Shown here: piece after piece, positions 48,761 through 56,815 of the stretch
Layout: every line of letters starts with the position of its first letter
How positions within the stretch are numbered: position 1 is the first letter of the stretch
Origin: Perlabentimonas gracilis
Lineage (GTDB): Bacteria; Bacteroidota; Bacteroidia; Bacteroidales; Tenuifilaceae
Reading direction: 5' to 3'
Length of the DNA: 64,000 nucleotides
NCBI RefSeq assembly: GCF_011174675.1
Contig: NZ_JAANIG010000017.1
Span: 1 to 64,000 of the forward strand
Notes under the pieces: generated by a model
The model's database searches: none
What the model saw: only the letters and a program-made list of their open reading frames with translations
What the model was told of the DNA's origin: nothing
Translations under genes and position numbers: made by a program

Positions 48761-48770
48761 TGCAATGATA
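48761..48770 (-). promoter_or_regulatory. Possible promoter box TATCATTGCA before leader A
   Basis: A near match to the -7 consensus TAnnTTTG, 14 bases before the leader A start. The identical decamer stands 13 bases before the trp leader start (56764-56773). No TTG at the correct -33 distance was found. Confidence 0.35.
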
Positions 48771-48869
48771 GCTGTTTTATGCGAATTATAGTACGTTCAA
48801 TAGAACAAAAATTAATATTTAACATTAAATTATTTTTACTATTCGTTTATATTTCATAATATCAATACT

Positions 48870-49904
48870 TTATGTAGTTTTAGAATTTTCTTGGAATAAC
48901 ATTTTTCTAAAGTTCCTTGTCTGCTTTAGCCTGTCGATGGATCGTTTTGCCTCCGGAAAATTAAGTGTTTGTTGTCCATCCGAGAAGGCTTTTTCAGGAA
49001 TAGGATGTATTTCCATTAGAACGCCATCGGCACCTGCCATAACCGATGATAGAGCCATGGTCTCTACGTGCTCTCGAATACCTATGCCGTGCGATGGATC
49101 GCAGAACACGGGTAAATGACTTTTCTCCTTCAGTAAAGGAATGGCATTGAGGTCGAGGGTGTTTCGGTACATCTTCTCAAAGGTTCTTATTCCCCTTTCG
49201 CACAGAATAATATTCTCGTTGCCATTGCAGAATATGTACTCTGCTGCCGCCAGAAATTCTGAAATTGTACTCGACATACCTCTTTTAAGTAGTATGGGTT
49301 TGTCTAATCTCCCCAGTGCATCGAGAAGGTTATAGTTTTGCGCATTGCGTGTACCAACCTGAAAGATATCAACGTAGGGGTACATCTCTTCAATCTGCGA
49401 AACCTGCATCACCTCCGTAACCACTTTTATTCCTCTAGTCTTGCATTGATGAGAGAAAAATTTTAGTCCTTCAATACCCAACCCACGGAATGCATAAGGG
49501 GAACTGCGAGGTTTGAAAATGCCTCCTCGCATCAGCTTTACATCATTCTCGCTCAGGAAATTCACTATTTCCTCTACCTGCTCCTCACTTTCAATGGCGC
49601 AGGGACCAAGGGTAAGGGTTAGATTATCGCGTGATATGGTTATTTCATCACCCAAATCAATAGCTGTATCATTTACCCTCCATTGCCTTGATACCAGTTT
49701 GCTTTCATCATCAACAATATGCACATCTTTTACTCCATCAAGTTTGCCAATGGTTCTTATATCAACCTCTGCTTTGCCTAAACAGATTAGGTAGTGAGCA
49801 TTGTTGGTTACCACTTGATTGGGTTTGAGCCCAACCGATTTAATGTGGTCAATTAGTTCATTTGCCTTATCCTCTGAGCAGGTGTTATTTAGTTGTATTA
49901 GCAT
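48870..49904 (-). CDS. aroF: 3-deoxy-7-phosphoheptulonate synthase with N-terminal regulatory domain
   Basis: A protein of 344 residues, type I-beta DAHP synthase. A ferredoxin-like N-terminal domain (about 1-70), used for feedback inhibition in relatives such as the Thermotoga enzyme, precedes the barrel with LTLGPCAIESEEQVE, MRGGIFKPRSSPYAF, QVGTRNAQNYNLLD, LLKRGMSSTISE and CDPSHGIG. It condenses PEP and erythrose 4-phosphate. It is 6 bases after trpA and before the Phe/Tyr attenuators, so it belongs to the trp transcript. Confidence 0.94.
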   Translation of the reverse strand: MLIQLNNTCSEDKANELIDHIKSVGLKPNQVVTNNAHYLICLGKAEVDIRTIGKLDGVKDVHIVDDESKLVSRQWRVNDTAIDLGDEITISRDNLTLTLGPCAIESEEQVEEIVNFLSENDVKLMRGGIFKPRSSPYAFRGLGIEGLKFFSHQCKTRGIKVVTEVMQVSQIEEMYPYVDIFQVGTRNAQNYNLLDALGRLDKPILLKRGMSSTISEFLAAAEYIFCNGNENIILCERGIRTFEKMYRNTLDLNAIPLLKEKSHLPVFCDPSHGIGIREHVETMALSSVMAGADGVLMEIHPIPEKAFSDGQQTLNFPEAKRSIDRLKQTRNFRKMLFQENSKTT

Positions 49905-49910
49905 TTTACT

Positions 49911-50672
49911 CTATTGTTTTATTCCCAAGTTTCTGAAAAAAAGATCTATGTCTGAATCTAATGTTTTTTCACCTTTAAGGGAGTTGATAAATGCAGTGCC
50001 TATTATTGCCCCTTGGGCATAGGTGTGCGCAAAGTCGATGGTTTGCCTGTTGTGTATTCCAAAACCAACAATTACTGGGTTTTGTAGGTTGAGGTTTTTT
50101 AGCCGGGTAAGGTAATCGCTTTGCTTTTGCGAAAACAACCCCTGCGATCCGGTTATGGCATAAGTACTTACTGCATATATAAAGGGCGACGAGAGCTCAT
50201 CAATTTCCCTAACCCTATCATCAGTTGTGTTGGGCGTTACAAGGAAAACCATTCCCAGCTTATGCTTCTCGCAGATTGATTTAAACGATTTTCGGTAGTA
50301 ATCCAAGGGCATATCGGGGACAATTAGGCCGCTTACCCCAACTTTGCTTGCCCTTTGGGCAAATCTTTCTAGCCCATATTGCAGAATGGGATTTAGGTAG
50401 CCCATAAGCATAATTGGCCTGCTAAAAACTGATCTTGCCTCGTGAAGTTGACCGAATAGTTTATCAATGGTCATTCCATTGGCAATGGCCTTTGCGCTTG
50501 ATTGCTGAATCACTGGTCCATCGGCCATTGGGTCGGAGTAGGGCATACCCACCTCCACCATATCTACCCCATTACGTTCAAGCGCTTTCAAAATTGGAAT
50601 AGTGCTATTTAACGAAGGGTATCCAGCGGTAAAGTAAACCGAAAGGATTTTTGATTTTTTTTGAAGTTTCAT
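49911..50672 (-). CDS. trpA: Tryptophan synthase alpha subunit
   Basis: A protein of 253 residues. It cleaves indole-3-glycerol phosphate. VEVGMPYSDPMADGPVIQ with the catalytic Glu, LIVPDMPLDYY, and IVGFGIHNRQT with the phosphate-binding region are present. It is separated from trpB by 275 bases of repeat sequence, unlike the other tight junctions of the operon. Confidence 0.95.
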   Translation of the reverse strand: MKLQKKSKILSVYFTAGYPSLNSTIPILKALERNGVDMVEVGMPYSDPMADGPVIQQSSAKAIANGMTIDKLFGQLHEARSVFSRPIMLMGYLNPILQYGLERFAQRASKVGVSGLIVPDMPLDYYRKSFKSICEKHKLGMVFLVTPNTTDDRVREIDELSSPFIYAVSTYAITGSQGLFSQKQSDYLTRLKNLNLQNPVIVGFGIHNRQTIDFAHTYAQGAIIGTAFINSLKGEKTLDSDIDLFFRNLGIKQ

Positions 50673-50689
50673 ACCTTATTCTTTTTTTC

Positions 50690-50949
50690 AACACTGAGAC
50701 ACAGAGTTTTTTTGGGTTGATTGTTGAGGGATCCTGTTTTAGGTTTAAACGCTAAGTCGCTAGGGCGCAAAGGCAAAATGCTCATAGGTAACAGTGTCCA
50801 TTTGTCTTTAATTCGTTATTCACCATTCGATATTCCGTATAACTTCAATTTTACGACCTCAAACTTCTCTCCTCAACCTTTGGTTTGTGAGATATACTCT
50901 CAACGCTTCTTAACTTATCTACTCCTCTGTGTCTCCGTGTCTCTGTGTT
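50690..50949. repeat. Repeat element with inverted ACACAGAGAC-type ends between trpB and trpA
   Basis: The ends read AACACTGAGACACAGAG (50690-50706) and, inverted, CTCTGTGTCTCCGTGTCTCT (50925-50944) continuing to 50949 and overlapping the trpB stop codon. Inside are a CGCTAAGTCGCTAGGGCGCA word (50751-50770) and a CATTCGATATTCC word. All are common spacer-repeat words in Bacteroidota. It is non-coding. Confidence 0.6.
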
Positions 50950-52144
50950 ATATATTTTCTCTAACGTTATTTAATTCCATCATATACTCCTCCATATCTT
51001 TATCGCCTCTGCCGGAGATGTTTACAACCACTATGTCGGTTGGGCTAAACTTCTCTTTCTTTAGCAGTGCCACGGCGTGAGCCGATTCCAATGCAGGGAT
51101 TATTCCCTCGGTTTGGGCTAGCCAGTTGGCTGCCTCAATGGCTTCAATATCAGTTATGGGAACATACTTAGCTCGTTTGATTTTAGCCAAATGGGCATGT
51201 TGAGGACCAATTCCTGGATAGTCGAGTCCAGCTGAAATGGAGTGAGCCTCAGTAATCTGGCCGTCATTGGTTTGCATCAGGTAGGTATAGCACCCGTGGA
51301 TTATACCCTCAGTTCCAGCGTTAATGGATGCTGCCGTCTCTCCTGAGTTTACCCCATTACCTGCCGCCTCAGCGGCAATTAGTTTAACAACTGGATTATC
51401 GATAAAATGATAGAATGCCCCAATTGAATTACTTCCACCTCCAACACAGGTAATTACTTGCGTGGGTGCATCAGTGTTTTCAAAGTGCTTAATCTGCTCA
51501 ATTATCTCGGCGCTTATCACCGACTGAAACTGCGCCACCATATCGGGGTAGGGGTGCGGCCCAATGGTTGACCCAATAAGGTAGTAGGTGTCGTTAGGAT
51601 TGGCTATCCAGTAGCGAATAGCTTCGTTGGTGGCATCTTTTAAGGTTTGGCTACCCGATTCAACGGGTATAACCTCTGCGCCAAGCATTTTCATTCGGAA
51701 AACATTTGGTTGTTGGCGACTAACATCCTTCTTACCCATAAATACCTTGCAGGGTAAACCTAGCAATGAGCAAACCGTTGCCGTAGCCACGCCGTGCTGT
51801 CCAGCACCCGTTTCGGCAATGATGTATTTCTTGCCAAGCATTTTGGCCATAAGTATTTGTCCAACCACGTTATTAAGCTTGTGCGAGCCAGTGTGGCATA
51901 AATCTTCACGTTTCAAGTAAATCTTAGCGCCTACTTCATTGCTTAAGTTTTTAGCTGGTGTTAATGGAGTTGGTCGGCCAACGTAGTTTTTAAGTAAGTT
52001 TTGAAACTGACTTTTAAACTCATCTGAGTTGATAATTCTTTGGTAATTATCAGTAAGTTCCTTTACGTTGGGGTAAAGCATTTCTGGAATGAATGCACCG
52101 CCAAAATCACCATAAAAGCCGTTAATGTCTGGTTTTAAAATCAT
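50948..52144 (-). CDS. trpB: Tryptophan synthase beta subunit
   Basis: A protein of 398 residues. It condenses indole and serine using PLP. The PLP Lys lies in HTGSHKLNNVVGQ; also seen are YGDFGGAFIPEM, AETGAGQHGVATA, CVGGGSNSIGAF and GIIPALESAHA. Its start overlaps the trpF end by 4 bases, and its stop codon lies in the repeat element at 50690-50949. Confidence 0.96.
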   Translation of the reverse strand: MILKPDINGFYGDFGGAFIPEMLYPNVKELTDNYQRIINSDEFKSQFQNLLKNYVGRPTPLTPAKNLSNEVGAKIYLKREDLCHTGSHKLNNVVGQILMAKMLGKKYIIAETGAGQHGVATATVCSLLGLPCKVFMGKKDVSRQQPNVFRMKMLGAEVIPVESGSQTLKDATNEAIRYWIANPNDTYYLIGSTIGPHPYPDMVAQFQSVISAEIIEQIKHFENTDAPTQVITCVGGGSNSIGAFYHFIDNPVVKLIAAEAAGNGVNSGETAASINAGTEGIIHGCYTYLMQTNDGQITEAHSISAGLDYPGIGPQHAHLAKIKRAKYVPITDIEAIEAANWLAQTEGIIPALESAHAVALLKKEKFSPTDIVVVNISGRGDKDMEEYMMELNNVRENI

Positions 52145-52767
52145 TGGTTTAGCTTTTTTAGAAATCTTTTTAAACTATCAATATCCTTTATTCCGGGTTC
52201 TGTTTCGAATCGGCTATTTATGTCGACTCCTATGCATTCTGGTAGGTTCAGTGATTTAATATACTCCGAGTCCTCAGAGCCGATTCCACCTGCCAGTAAG
52301 TATGGAGTACTCAGAGAGTAATCCTCTAAAATGGAGTGTTTAAACTTATATCCATTGCCTCCTGCCAGTTTACCATCGGTATCGAATAGGAAATGATCAA
52401 CCTTGCCCTCGTATTCTTTAAGCTGATAGACGGGAAGGCTATCCCAAACCTTGAATGCTTTTATCACCCTAGCAAAATCTTTTGCCTTATTGCAGTACGA
52501 TGGACTTTCTGAGCCGTGGAGCTGTACTGTATCAAAACCATATTGCTGAACTAGTTTTTTAAGTTGATCAAGTTGCAAATCAACAGTTACCAGTACATTG
52601 CTAATCTCCTTGGGAATTTTTTCGAGATTAAGGGAGTTTATATCTTTTGATACATCCCTGGGGGATGATGGGTGGACAATAAAACCCATAAGGCTGGGTT
52701 TAAGCATTGCCACCTGCTCAATATTTACCTGATTGGTATTTCCGCAAATCTTAATCAGCATACTCAT
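52141..52767 (-). CDS. trpF: Phosphoribosylanthranilate isomerase
   Basis: A protein of 208 residues from the ATG at 52767; an ATG two codons later is equally possible, and the longer frame to 52821 lies inside trpC. IKICGNT with the catalytic Cys, VQLHGSES, LFDTDG with the catalytic Asp, LLAGGIG and GVDINSRFETEPGIKD are seen. The start overlaps the trpC end by about 17 bases. Confidence 0.93.
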   Translation of the reverse strand: MSMLIKICGNTNQVNIEQVAMLKPSLMGFIVHPSSPRDVSKDINSLNLEKIPKEISNVLVTVDLQLDQLKKLVQQYGFDTVQLHGSESPSYCNKAKDFARVIKAFKVWDSLPVYQLKEYEGKVDHFLFDTDGKLAGGNGYKFKHSILEDYSLSTPYLLAGGIGSEDSEYIKSLNLPECIGVDINSRFETEPGIKDIDSLKRFLKKLNQ

Positions 52768-53551
52768 TCGCTTTAATGCTTTTAATAAAATTGGAGAGTG
52801 CCTTGCCCGGATTTGCCTCACGCATAAACCTTTCGTCTATTAGGAATCCGCTAAATCCAGCATTTTTAAATAAACGATAATCGGATATTGAACTTATGCC
52901 GCTTTCTGCTACAGCACAGATTCCTGTGGGTAGCTGTTCCATCGTTTTTAAGGTATGCTCAAGACTAACCTCAAACGATTTAAGGTTTCGACTATTGATA
53001 CCCACAATTTTAGCATCGGCGGGAAGTTTTACTATGCTTTCGGCAGCGTGTACCTCGAAAAGAACTTCAAGCCCAAGGCTTTGGGCTGTTGCGTAATAGG
53101 ATGTCATTTCCTTTTCTGACAAAACTTCTGCAATAAGCAGAATGGCATCGGCACCAATGCTCTTTGCTTCATATATTTGGTAAGGGTCAACAATAAAATC
53201 CTTTCTGAGGATTGGACAATAGTTATACTTTCGCGCATTGGTTAAATCATCGTTGCTGCCACCAAAAAATTTGTTATCTGTTAGCACCGACAATGCCGAT
53301 GCACCAGCTCTCATATAGTTAGTACAAACTTTCTCGGGTTTGGCGTATTGGTTAATCATCCCTTTGGATGGCGACATACGCTTGAACTCGGCAATAATAC
53401 CGTAAAGGTCATCTCGCTCAATATACCATTGCAGCGATACGGTATCTGTTTTGAAGAAAATGCTCTGCTCCAGGAATTTAATGGGGTATATTTCCTTCTT
53501 GAGCGATACCTCATTGCGCTTATGTGTAATTATGGTTTCGAGGATATTCAT
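52751..53551 (-). CDS. trpC: Indole-3-glycerol phosphate synthase
   Basis: A protein of 266 residues. IIAEFKRMSPSKG with catalytic Lys, LSVLTDNKFFGGS, ILRKDFIVDPYQIYEA, LLIAEVLSE, GINSRNLKSFEV and VAESGISS follow in the normal family order. Its start overlaps the trpD end by 4 bases. Confidence 0.95.
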   Translation of the reverse strand: MNILETIITHKRNEVSLKKEIYPIKFLEQSIFFKTDTVSLQWYIERDDLYGIIAEFKRMSPSKGMINQYAKPEKVCTNYMRAGASALSVLTDNKFFGGSNDDLTNARKYNYCPILRKDFIVDPYQIYEAKSIGADAILLIAEVLSEKEMTSYYATAQSLGLEVLFEVHAAESIVKLPADAKIVGINSRNLKSFEVSLEHTLKTMEQLPTGICAVAESGISSISDYRLFKNAGFSGFLIDERFMREANPGKALSNFIKSIKANEYAD

Positions 53552-54540
53552 TTCTGTAGATCGATTAAAGTTTTAAAACATCTATAGGCACTACCCGATT
53601 CCAACGAATCCTTGGCAGCACTTACAGCATCTTTTATTTCATATAACCCTTTATAGCAAGCAATTGCAAGTGCACTATTGGCTATAACGGCATTGTTTTG
53701 AGCAACGGTACCTTCTCCCTTGAGAACATTAATAAATATGTTTGCAGCATCCTCAACGGAATCGCCGCCGTGAAGGGATTGTTGTGTCAGGGTTTCGAAC
53801 CCAAAATCGGCAGGAGATAAAATATCTTCGCCCATATTTGAAAAGATCTTAACCTCAGAGGTTAACGACACCTCATCGTAACCATCAACGCTATGAACAA
53901 CCATATACCCTTCGTGATTTTTCTGCAAAAGGTAGTTGTAAAGCCTAGCAACCTCAAGGTTATAAACCCCGCTAACCTGATATTTGGGTCGCGCAGGGTT
54001 AACTAGTGGACCAAGGATATTGAAAATTGTTTTAATTCCCAGCTGCTTCCTTACAGGTTCAACCGCTTTTAGTGCAGGGTGGAATAGTGGGGCGTGAAGA
54101 AAAGTAAGCCCTGCTTTATTCATTTCGTTCCTTAGCTTGTCATTGCTATTGGAGAACTTATAGCCAAAATACTCCATCACGTTAGATGAGCCTGATATGG
54201 ACGATAAGCCGTAGTTTCCGTGCTTTGCCACGGGTATGCCAGCACCAGCCACCACAAAAGCCGATAGTGTGGAAATATTAAATGTATTTTTCCCATCACC
54301 CCCAGTTCCACAGAGGTCAATTGTGGGTAAGTCGCCAAGATCAACAGGCACAGCAAGGTCCAAAAGTATCTCGCGGAAACCCACAAGCTCATTGAGGCTG
54401 ATGCTTCTGACCAGAAATAGGGTAAGCATTGCAGAAACCCGAGCATCGTTAATATCACCCTGGGCAATGCTACTCATAAGGTCCCTTGCCTCGTTTCTCG
54501 ACAGTTCCTTTAGGTCGATTAGTTTTTTTAGCACTTCCAT
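53548..54540 (-). CDS. trpD: Anthranilate phosphoribosyltransferase
   Basis: A protein of 330 residues. LCGTGGDGKNTFNIST binds PRPP pyrophosphate; VAKHGNYGLSS and LGIKTIFNILGPLVNPA are typical. It starts 12 bases after the trpG stop. Confidence 0.95.
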   Translation of the reverse strand: MEVLKKLIDLKELSRNEARDLMSSIAQGDINDARVSAMLTLFLVRSISLNELVGFREILLDLAVPVDLGDLPTIDLCGTGGDGKNTFNISTLSAFVVAGAGIPVAKHGNYGLSSISGSSNVMEYFGYKFSNSNDKLRNEMNKAGLTFLHAPLFHPALKAVEPVRKQLGIKTIFNILGPLVNPARPKYQVSGVYNLEVARLYNYLLQKNHEGYMVVHSVDGYDEVSLTSEVKIFSNMGEDILSPADFGFETLTQQSLHGGDSVEDAANIFINVLKGEGTVAQNNAVIANSALAIACYKGLYEIKDAVSAAKDSLESGSAYRCFKTLIDLQK

Positions 54541-54552
54541 TTTTATGTTGTT

Positions 54553-55134
54553 TTAGCTTTGTGTTCTTTTTAACCAGTTAAAGATTATCTGCTTGCCATC
54601 GGGGGTGAGTATTGACTCGGGATGGAACTGCAAGCCGCATATATTAAATTTTGTATGGCTCAAAGCCATAATAAAACCCGATTTATCCGTGGCTTCAACT
54701 TTCAGATCATTAGGTAGTTGATTATTCGAAACAACCCACGAATGGTATCTTCCCGCGCTTATACTTTCGGGTAATCCTTCAAACAGGTAATGTGTAGGTT
54801 GATTTATTTTGATTTCAGTGGCCACCCCGTGAAAAACCGATTCTAGATTTTCGAGCTTGCCGCCAAACAATTCCCCAATAGCCTGCAGTCCAAGGCAAAT
54901 TCCCAAAATTGGTTTCGATGCTTTGTAGGTTTTCAGAATTGACATCAATTCTCCAGCATCTTTGGGTAATCCCGGACCCGGTGAGATAAGAATGCCGTCG
55001 TACTCTTCAATTTTCTCGATGGCGATTTTGTCGTTTCGATACACATCAACCTTTGTGTTTGGGAACTCCCTCAGGTAGTGAACCAGATTGTATGTGAAAG
55101 AGTCGTAGTTGTCTATTACCAATATCTTGATCAT
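54553..55134 (-). CDS. trpG: Anthranilate synthase glutamine amidotransferase subunit
   Basis: A protein of 193 residues. DNYDSFTYNLVHYL, ISPGPGLPKDAG, the catalytic Cys in ILGICLGLQAIGELFGG, and LQFHPESILTP with the catalytic His are present. It supplies ammonia to TrpE. It begins 51 bases after the trpE stop. Confidence 0.95.
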   Translation of the reverse strand: MIKILVIDNYDSFTYNLVHYLREFPNTKVDVYRNDKIAIEKIEEYDGILISPGPGLPKDAGELMSILKTYKASKPILGICLGLQAIGELFGGKLENLESVFHGVATEIKINQPTHYLFEGLPESISAGRYHSWVVSNNQLPNDLKVEATDKSGFIMALSHTKFNICGLQFHPESILTPDGKQIIFNWLKRTQS

Positions 55135-55185
55135 TGCTTTTTATTTTTTTATTGTCGGAAAGACCTATTTGCCATTAATCATTAA

Positions 55186-56583
55186 TCAATAATCATTTAA
55201 ACCCGCTTGTTCCAGTGCCTGCCTTAGGGCAGCAATCTTGTTGTTCACCTCGGCCAGTTCCCCCTCGGGCGTTGAGCCAATAACCACACCGGCACCTGCC
55301 TGATAGGTGATTACGTTTTTATAACAACAGAATGATCGAATCATAATGGCGTGATTTAGGTTTCCGTTTAAGCCCATAAAACCAATGGAGCCTCCGTAAA
55401 AACCACGGGGAGTTCCCTCTAGTTCTGAAATTAGCTTTACTGCTCTGTGCTTGGGAGCACCGCTAAGCGTTCCAGCGGGAGATGTGTCGGCCAGCAGCTG
55501 GTAAGGTTTGGTGTTGCCCTCAATCTTACCTTTAACTGTTGATACCAGATGGAAAAGATGCGAATAGGAGTGAACCTCCTTATAGGAGTCGACCTTTACC
55601 TCAGAGCAGCTTCGGCTTAAATCGTTGCGGGCCAGATCTACTAGCATAGCGTGTTCGGAATTCTCCTTAACGCTGTTAAGCATTTCGGTTAGACTAAGGG
55701 CATCGTTAAGTGCGTCACCCGTTTTCTTGGTTGTTCCGGCTATTGGATTAATAATTGCCTCACCATCCCCTACCTTTAGCTGTGCCTCGGGTGATGACCC
55801 GAATAGTTTGTATCGAGAATAATCGAAGAAAAAGAGGTAAGGCGATGGATTGATTGTTCGTAGCGCACGATAAACATTGAACTCATCGCCCTGATAGGAT
55901 CGTGTAAACTGCCGTGAAAGTACAATCTGAAATACATCACCAATGGCGCAGTAATGTTTTCCTTTTTTTACCAATTCCTTATATTGATCATCGGAGGTAT
56001 TGCTTTGCTCATTGCTTTTTAGGGTGAATGGGTAAGGGGTGGAGTTCTTATTGTTAAGTGAGTTGATCACCCTATTCATAGTGCTTTCAGCATTATGGGG
56101 TAGTAGCTCCGTAATGCTAAGGGTGTTGGTAAAGTGGTTGAAGGCAATTACAATCTGGTAAAGATCGTATTTTATGTACGGAATGTTTTTGCTTTTGTCT
56201 ACAGCAATATCAACATTGTCGAACAGGTTTATTGCATCGTAGGTTGTGAATCCGAATAAACCTGGCATCAGATCGTGCTGTATGTTTCCTTCAATTCTGA
56301 TACTAGCGGTAAATTGGCTAACCCCATCTACAGTTTTGTTTATGCTGCTAAAAAGGGTTCTATAGCCATTCTGCTTAATAAATACTCCTTCATTATCTAC
56401 TTCGATACCCACCATTGGGTTGGCGCAGATATAGGAGAAGGCATTCGATCTGGAGTTATACTCGGTACACTCCAGAAGAATGCTTTGCGGAAAGGCGTCG
56501 CGCAGCCTAAGGTAAATGCCCACCGGAGTAAGCAAATCGGCTTGAAGGTGTTTTGTGGTTGCGGTAAATGTTTGAGTTGTCAT
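55186..56583 (-). CDS. trpE: Anthranilate synthase component I
   Basis: A protein of 465 residues with the chorismate-binding domain in the C-terminal half (YCAIGDVFQIVLSRQF, INPIAGTTKKTGDA, MLVDLARNDLSR, SPAGTLSGAPKHRAVKLI, GFMGLNGNLNHAIMIRSF). The N-terminal Trp feedback site, usually LLES, reads LLEC here (near residue 36). It is the first gene of the trp operon, 11 bases after the attenuator terminator. Confidence 0.95.
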   Translation of the reverse strand: MTTQTFTATTKHLQADLLTPVGIYLRLRDAFPQSILLECTEYNSRSNAFSYICANPMVGIEVDNEGVFIKQNGYRTLFSSINKTVDGVSQFTASIRIEGNIQHDLMPGLFGFTTYDAINLFDNVDIAVDKSKNIPYIKYDLYQIVIAFNHFTNTLSITELLPHNAESTMNRVINSLNNKNSTPYPFTLKSNEQSNTSDDQYKELVKKGKHYCAIGDVFQIVLSRQFTRSYQGDEFNVYRALRTINPSPYLFFFDYSRYKLFGSSPEAQLKVGDGEAIINPIAGTTKKTGDALNDALSLTEMLNSVKENSEHAMLVDLARNDLSRSCSEVKVDSYKEVHSYSHLFHLVSTVKGKIEGNTKPYQLLADTSPAGTLSGAPKHRAVKLISELEGTPRGFYGGSIGFMGLNGNLNHAIMIRSFCCYKNVITYQAGAGVVIGSTPEGELAEVNNKIAALRQALEQAGLNDY

Positions 56584-56593
56584 AATGTAAGAG

Positions 56594-56631
56594 TTAAAAA
56601 AAAGAGCCCGCTTATTGCTAAGCGGGCTCTT
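56594..56631 (-). terminator. trp attenuator terminator
   Basis: On the minus strand a perfect 13-bp stem (AAGAGCCCGCTTA / TAAGCGGGCTCTT, loop GCAA) followed by eight T. The arm GCTTAGC can instead pair with GCTAAGC near the end of the leader peptide, an antiterminator. Confidence 0.9.
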
Positions 56632-56661
56632 AAATGAGTTGTATTGAATCTAGTTCTTATA

Positions 56662-56751
56662 TCAACATACTACAATAGGGCTTAGCACAGCAATAATTTT
56701 ACTGTGCCACCACCATGCGTTATTTAGGTTGAAATTGAACATGTGTTTCAT
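56662..56751 (-). CDS. trpL: trp operon leader peptide
   Basis: An open frame of 29 codons (ATG at 56751, TGA at 56664-56662) with three consecutive Trp codons (NNAWWWHSK). It is followed by the antiterminator segment GTGCTAAGCCC and the terminator ahead of trpE. This agrees with the known class of Bacteroidota trp leader RNAs (Bacteroid-trp). Scarcity of charged tRNA-Trp should stall the ribosome and allow read-through. Confidence 0.88.
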   Translation of the reverse strand: MKHMFNFNLNNAWWWHSKIIAVLSPIVVC

Positions 56752-56763
56752 TTTTTTTCTGAC

Positions 56764-56773
56764 TGCAATGATA
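56764..56773 (-). promoter_or_regulatory. Possible trp promoter box TATCATTGCA
   Basis: The same decamer as at 48761-48770, 13 bases before the leader start. It would place the transcript start only a few bases before the leader ATG. The -33 element was not identified. Confidence 0.35.
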
Positions 56774-56815
56774 AGAACTTTTTTTTAAGAAATCCTGTTT
56801 GCAGATGAAAATTTT

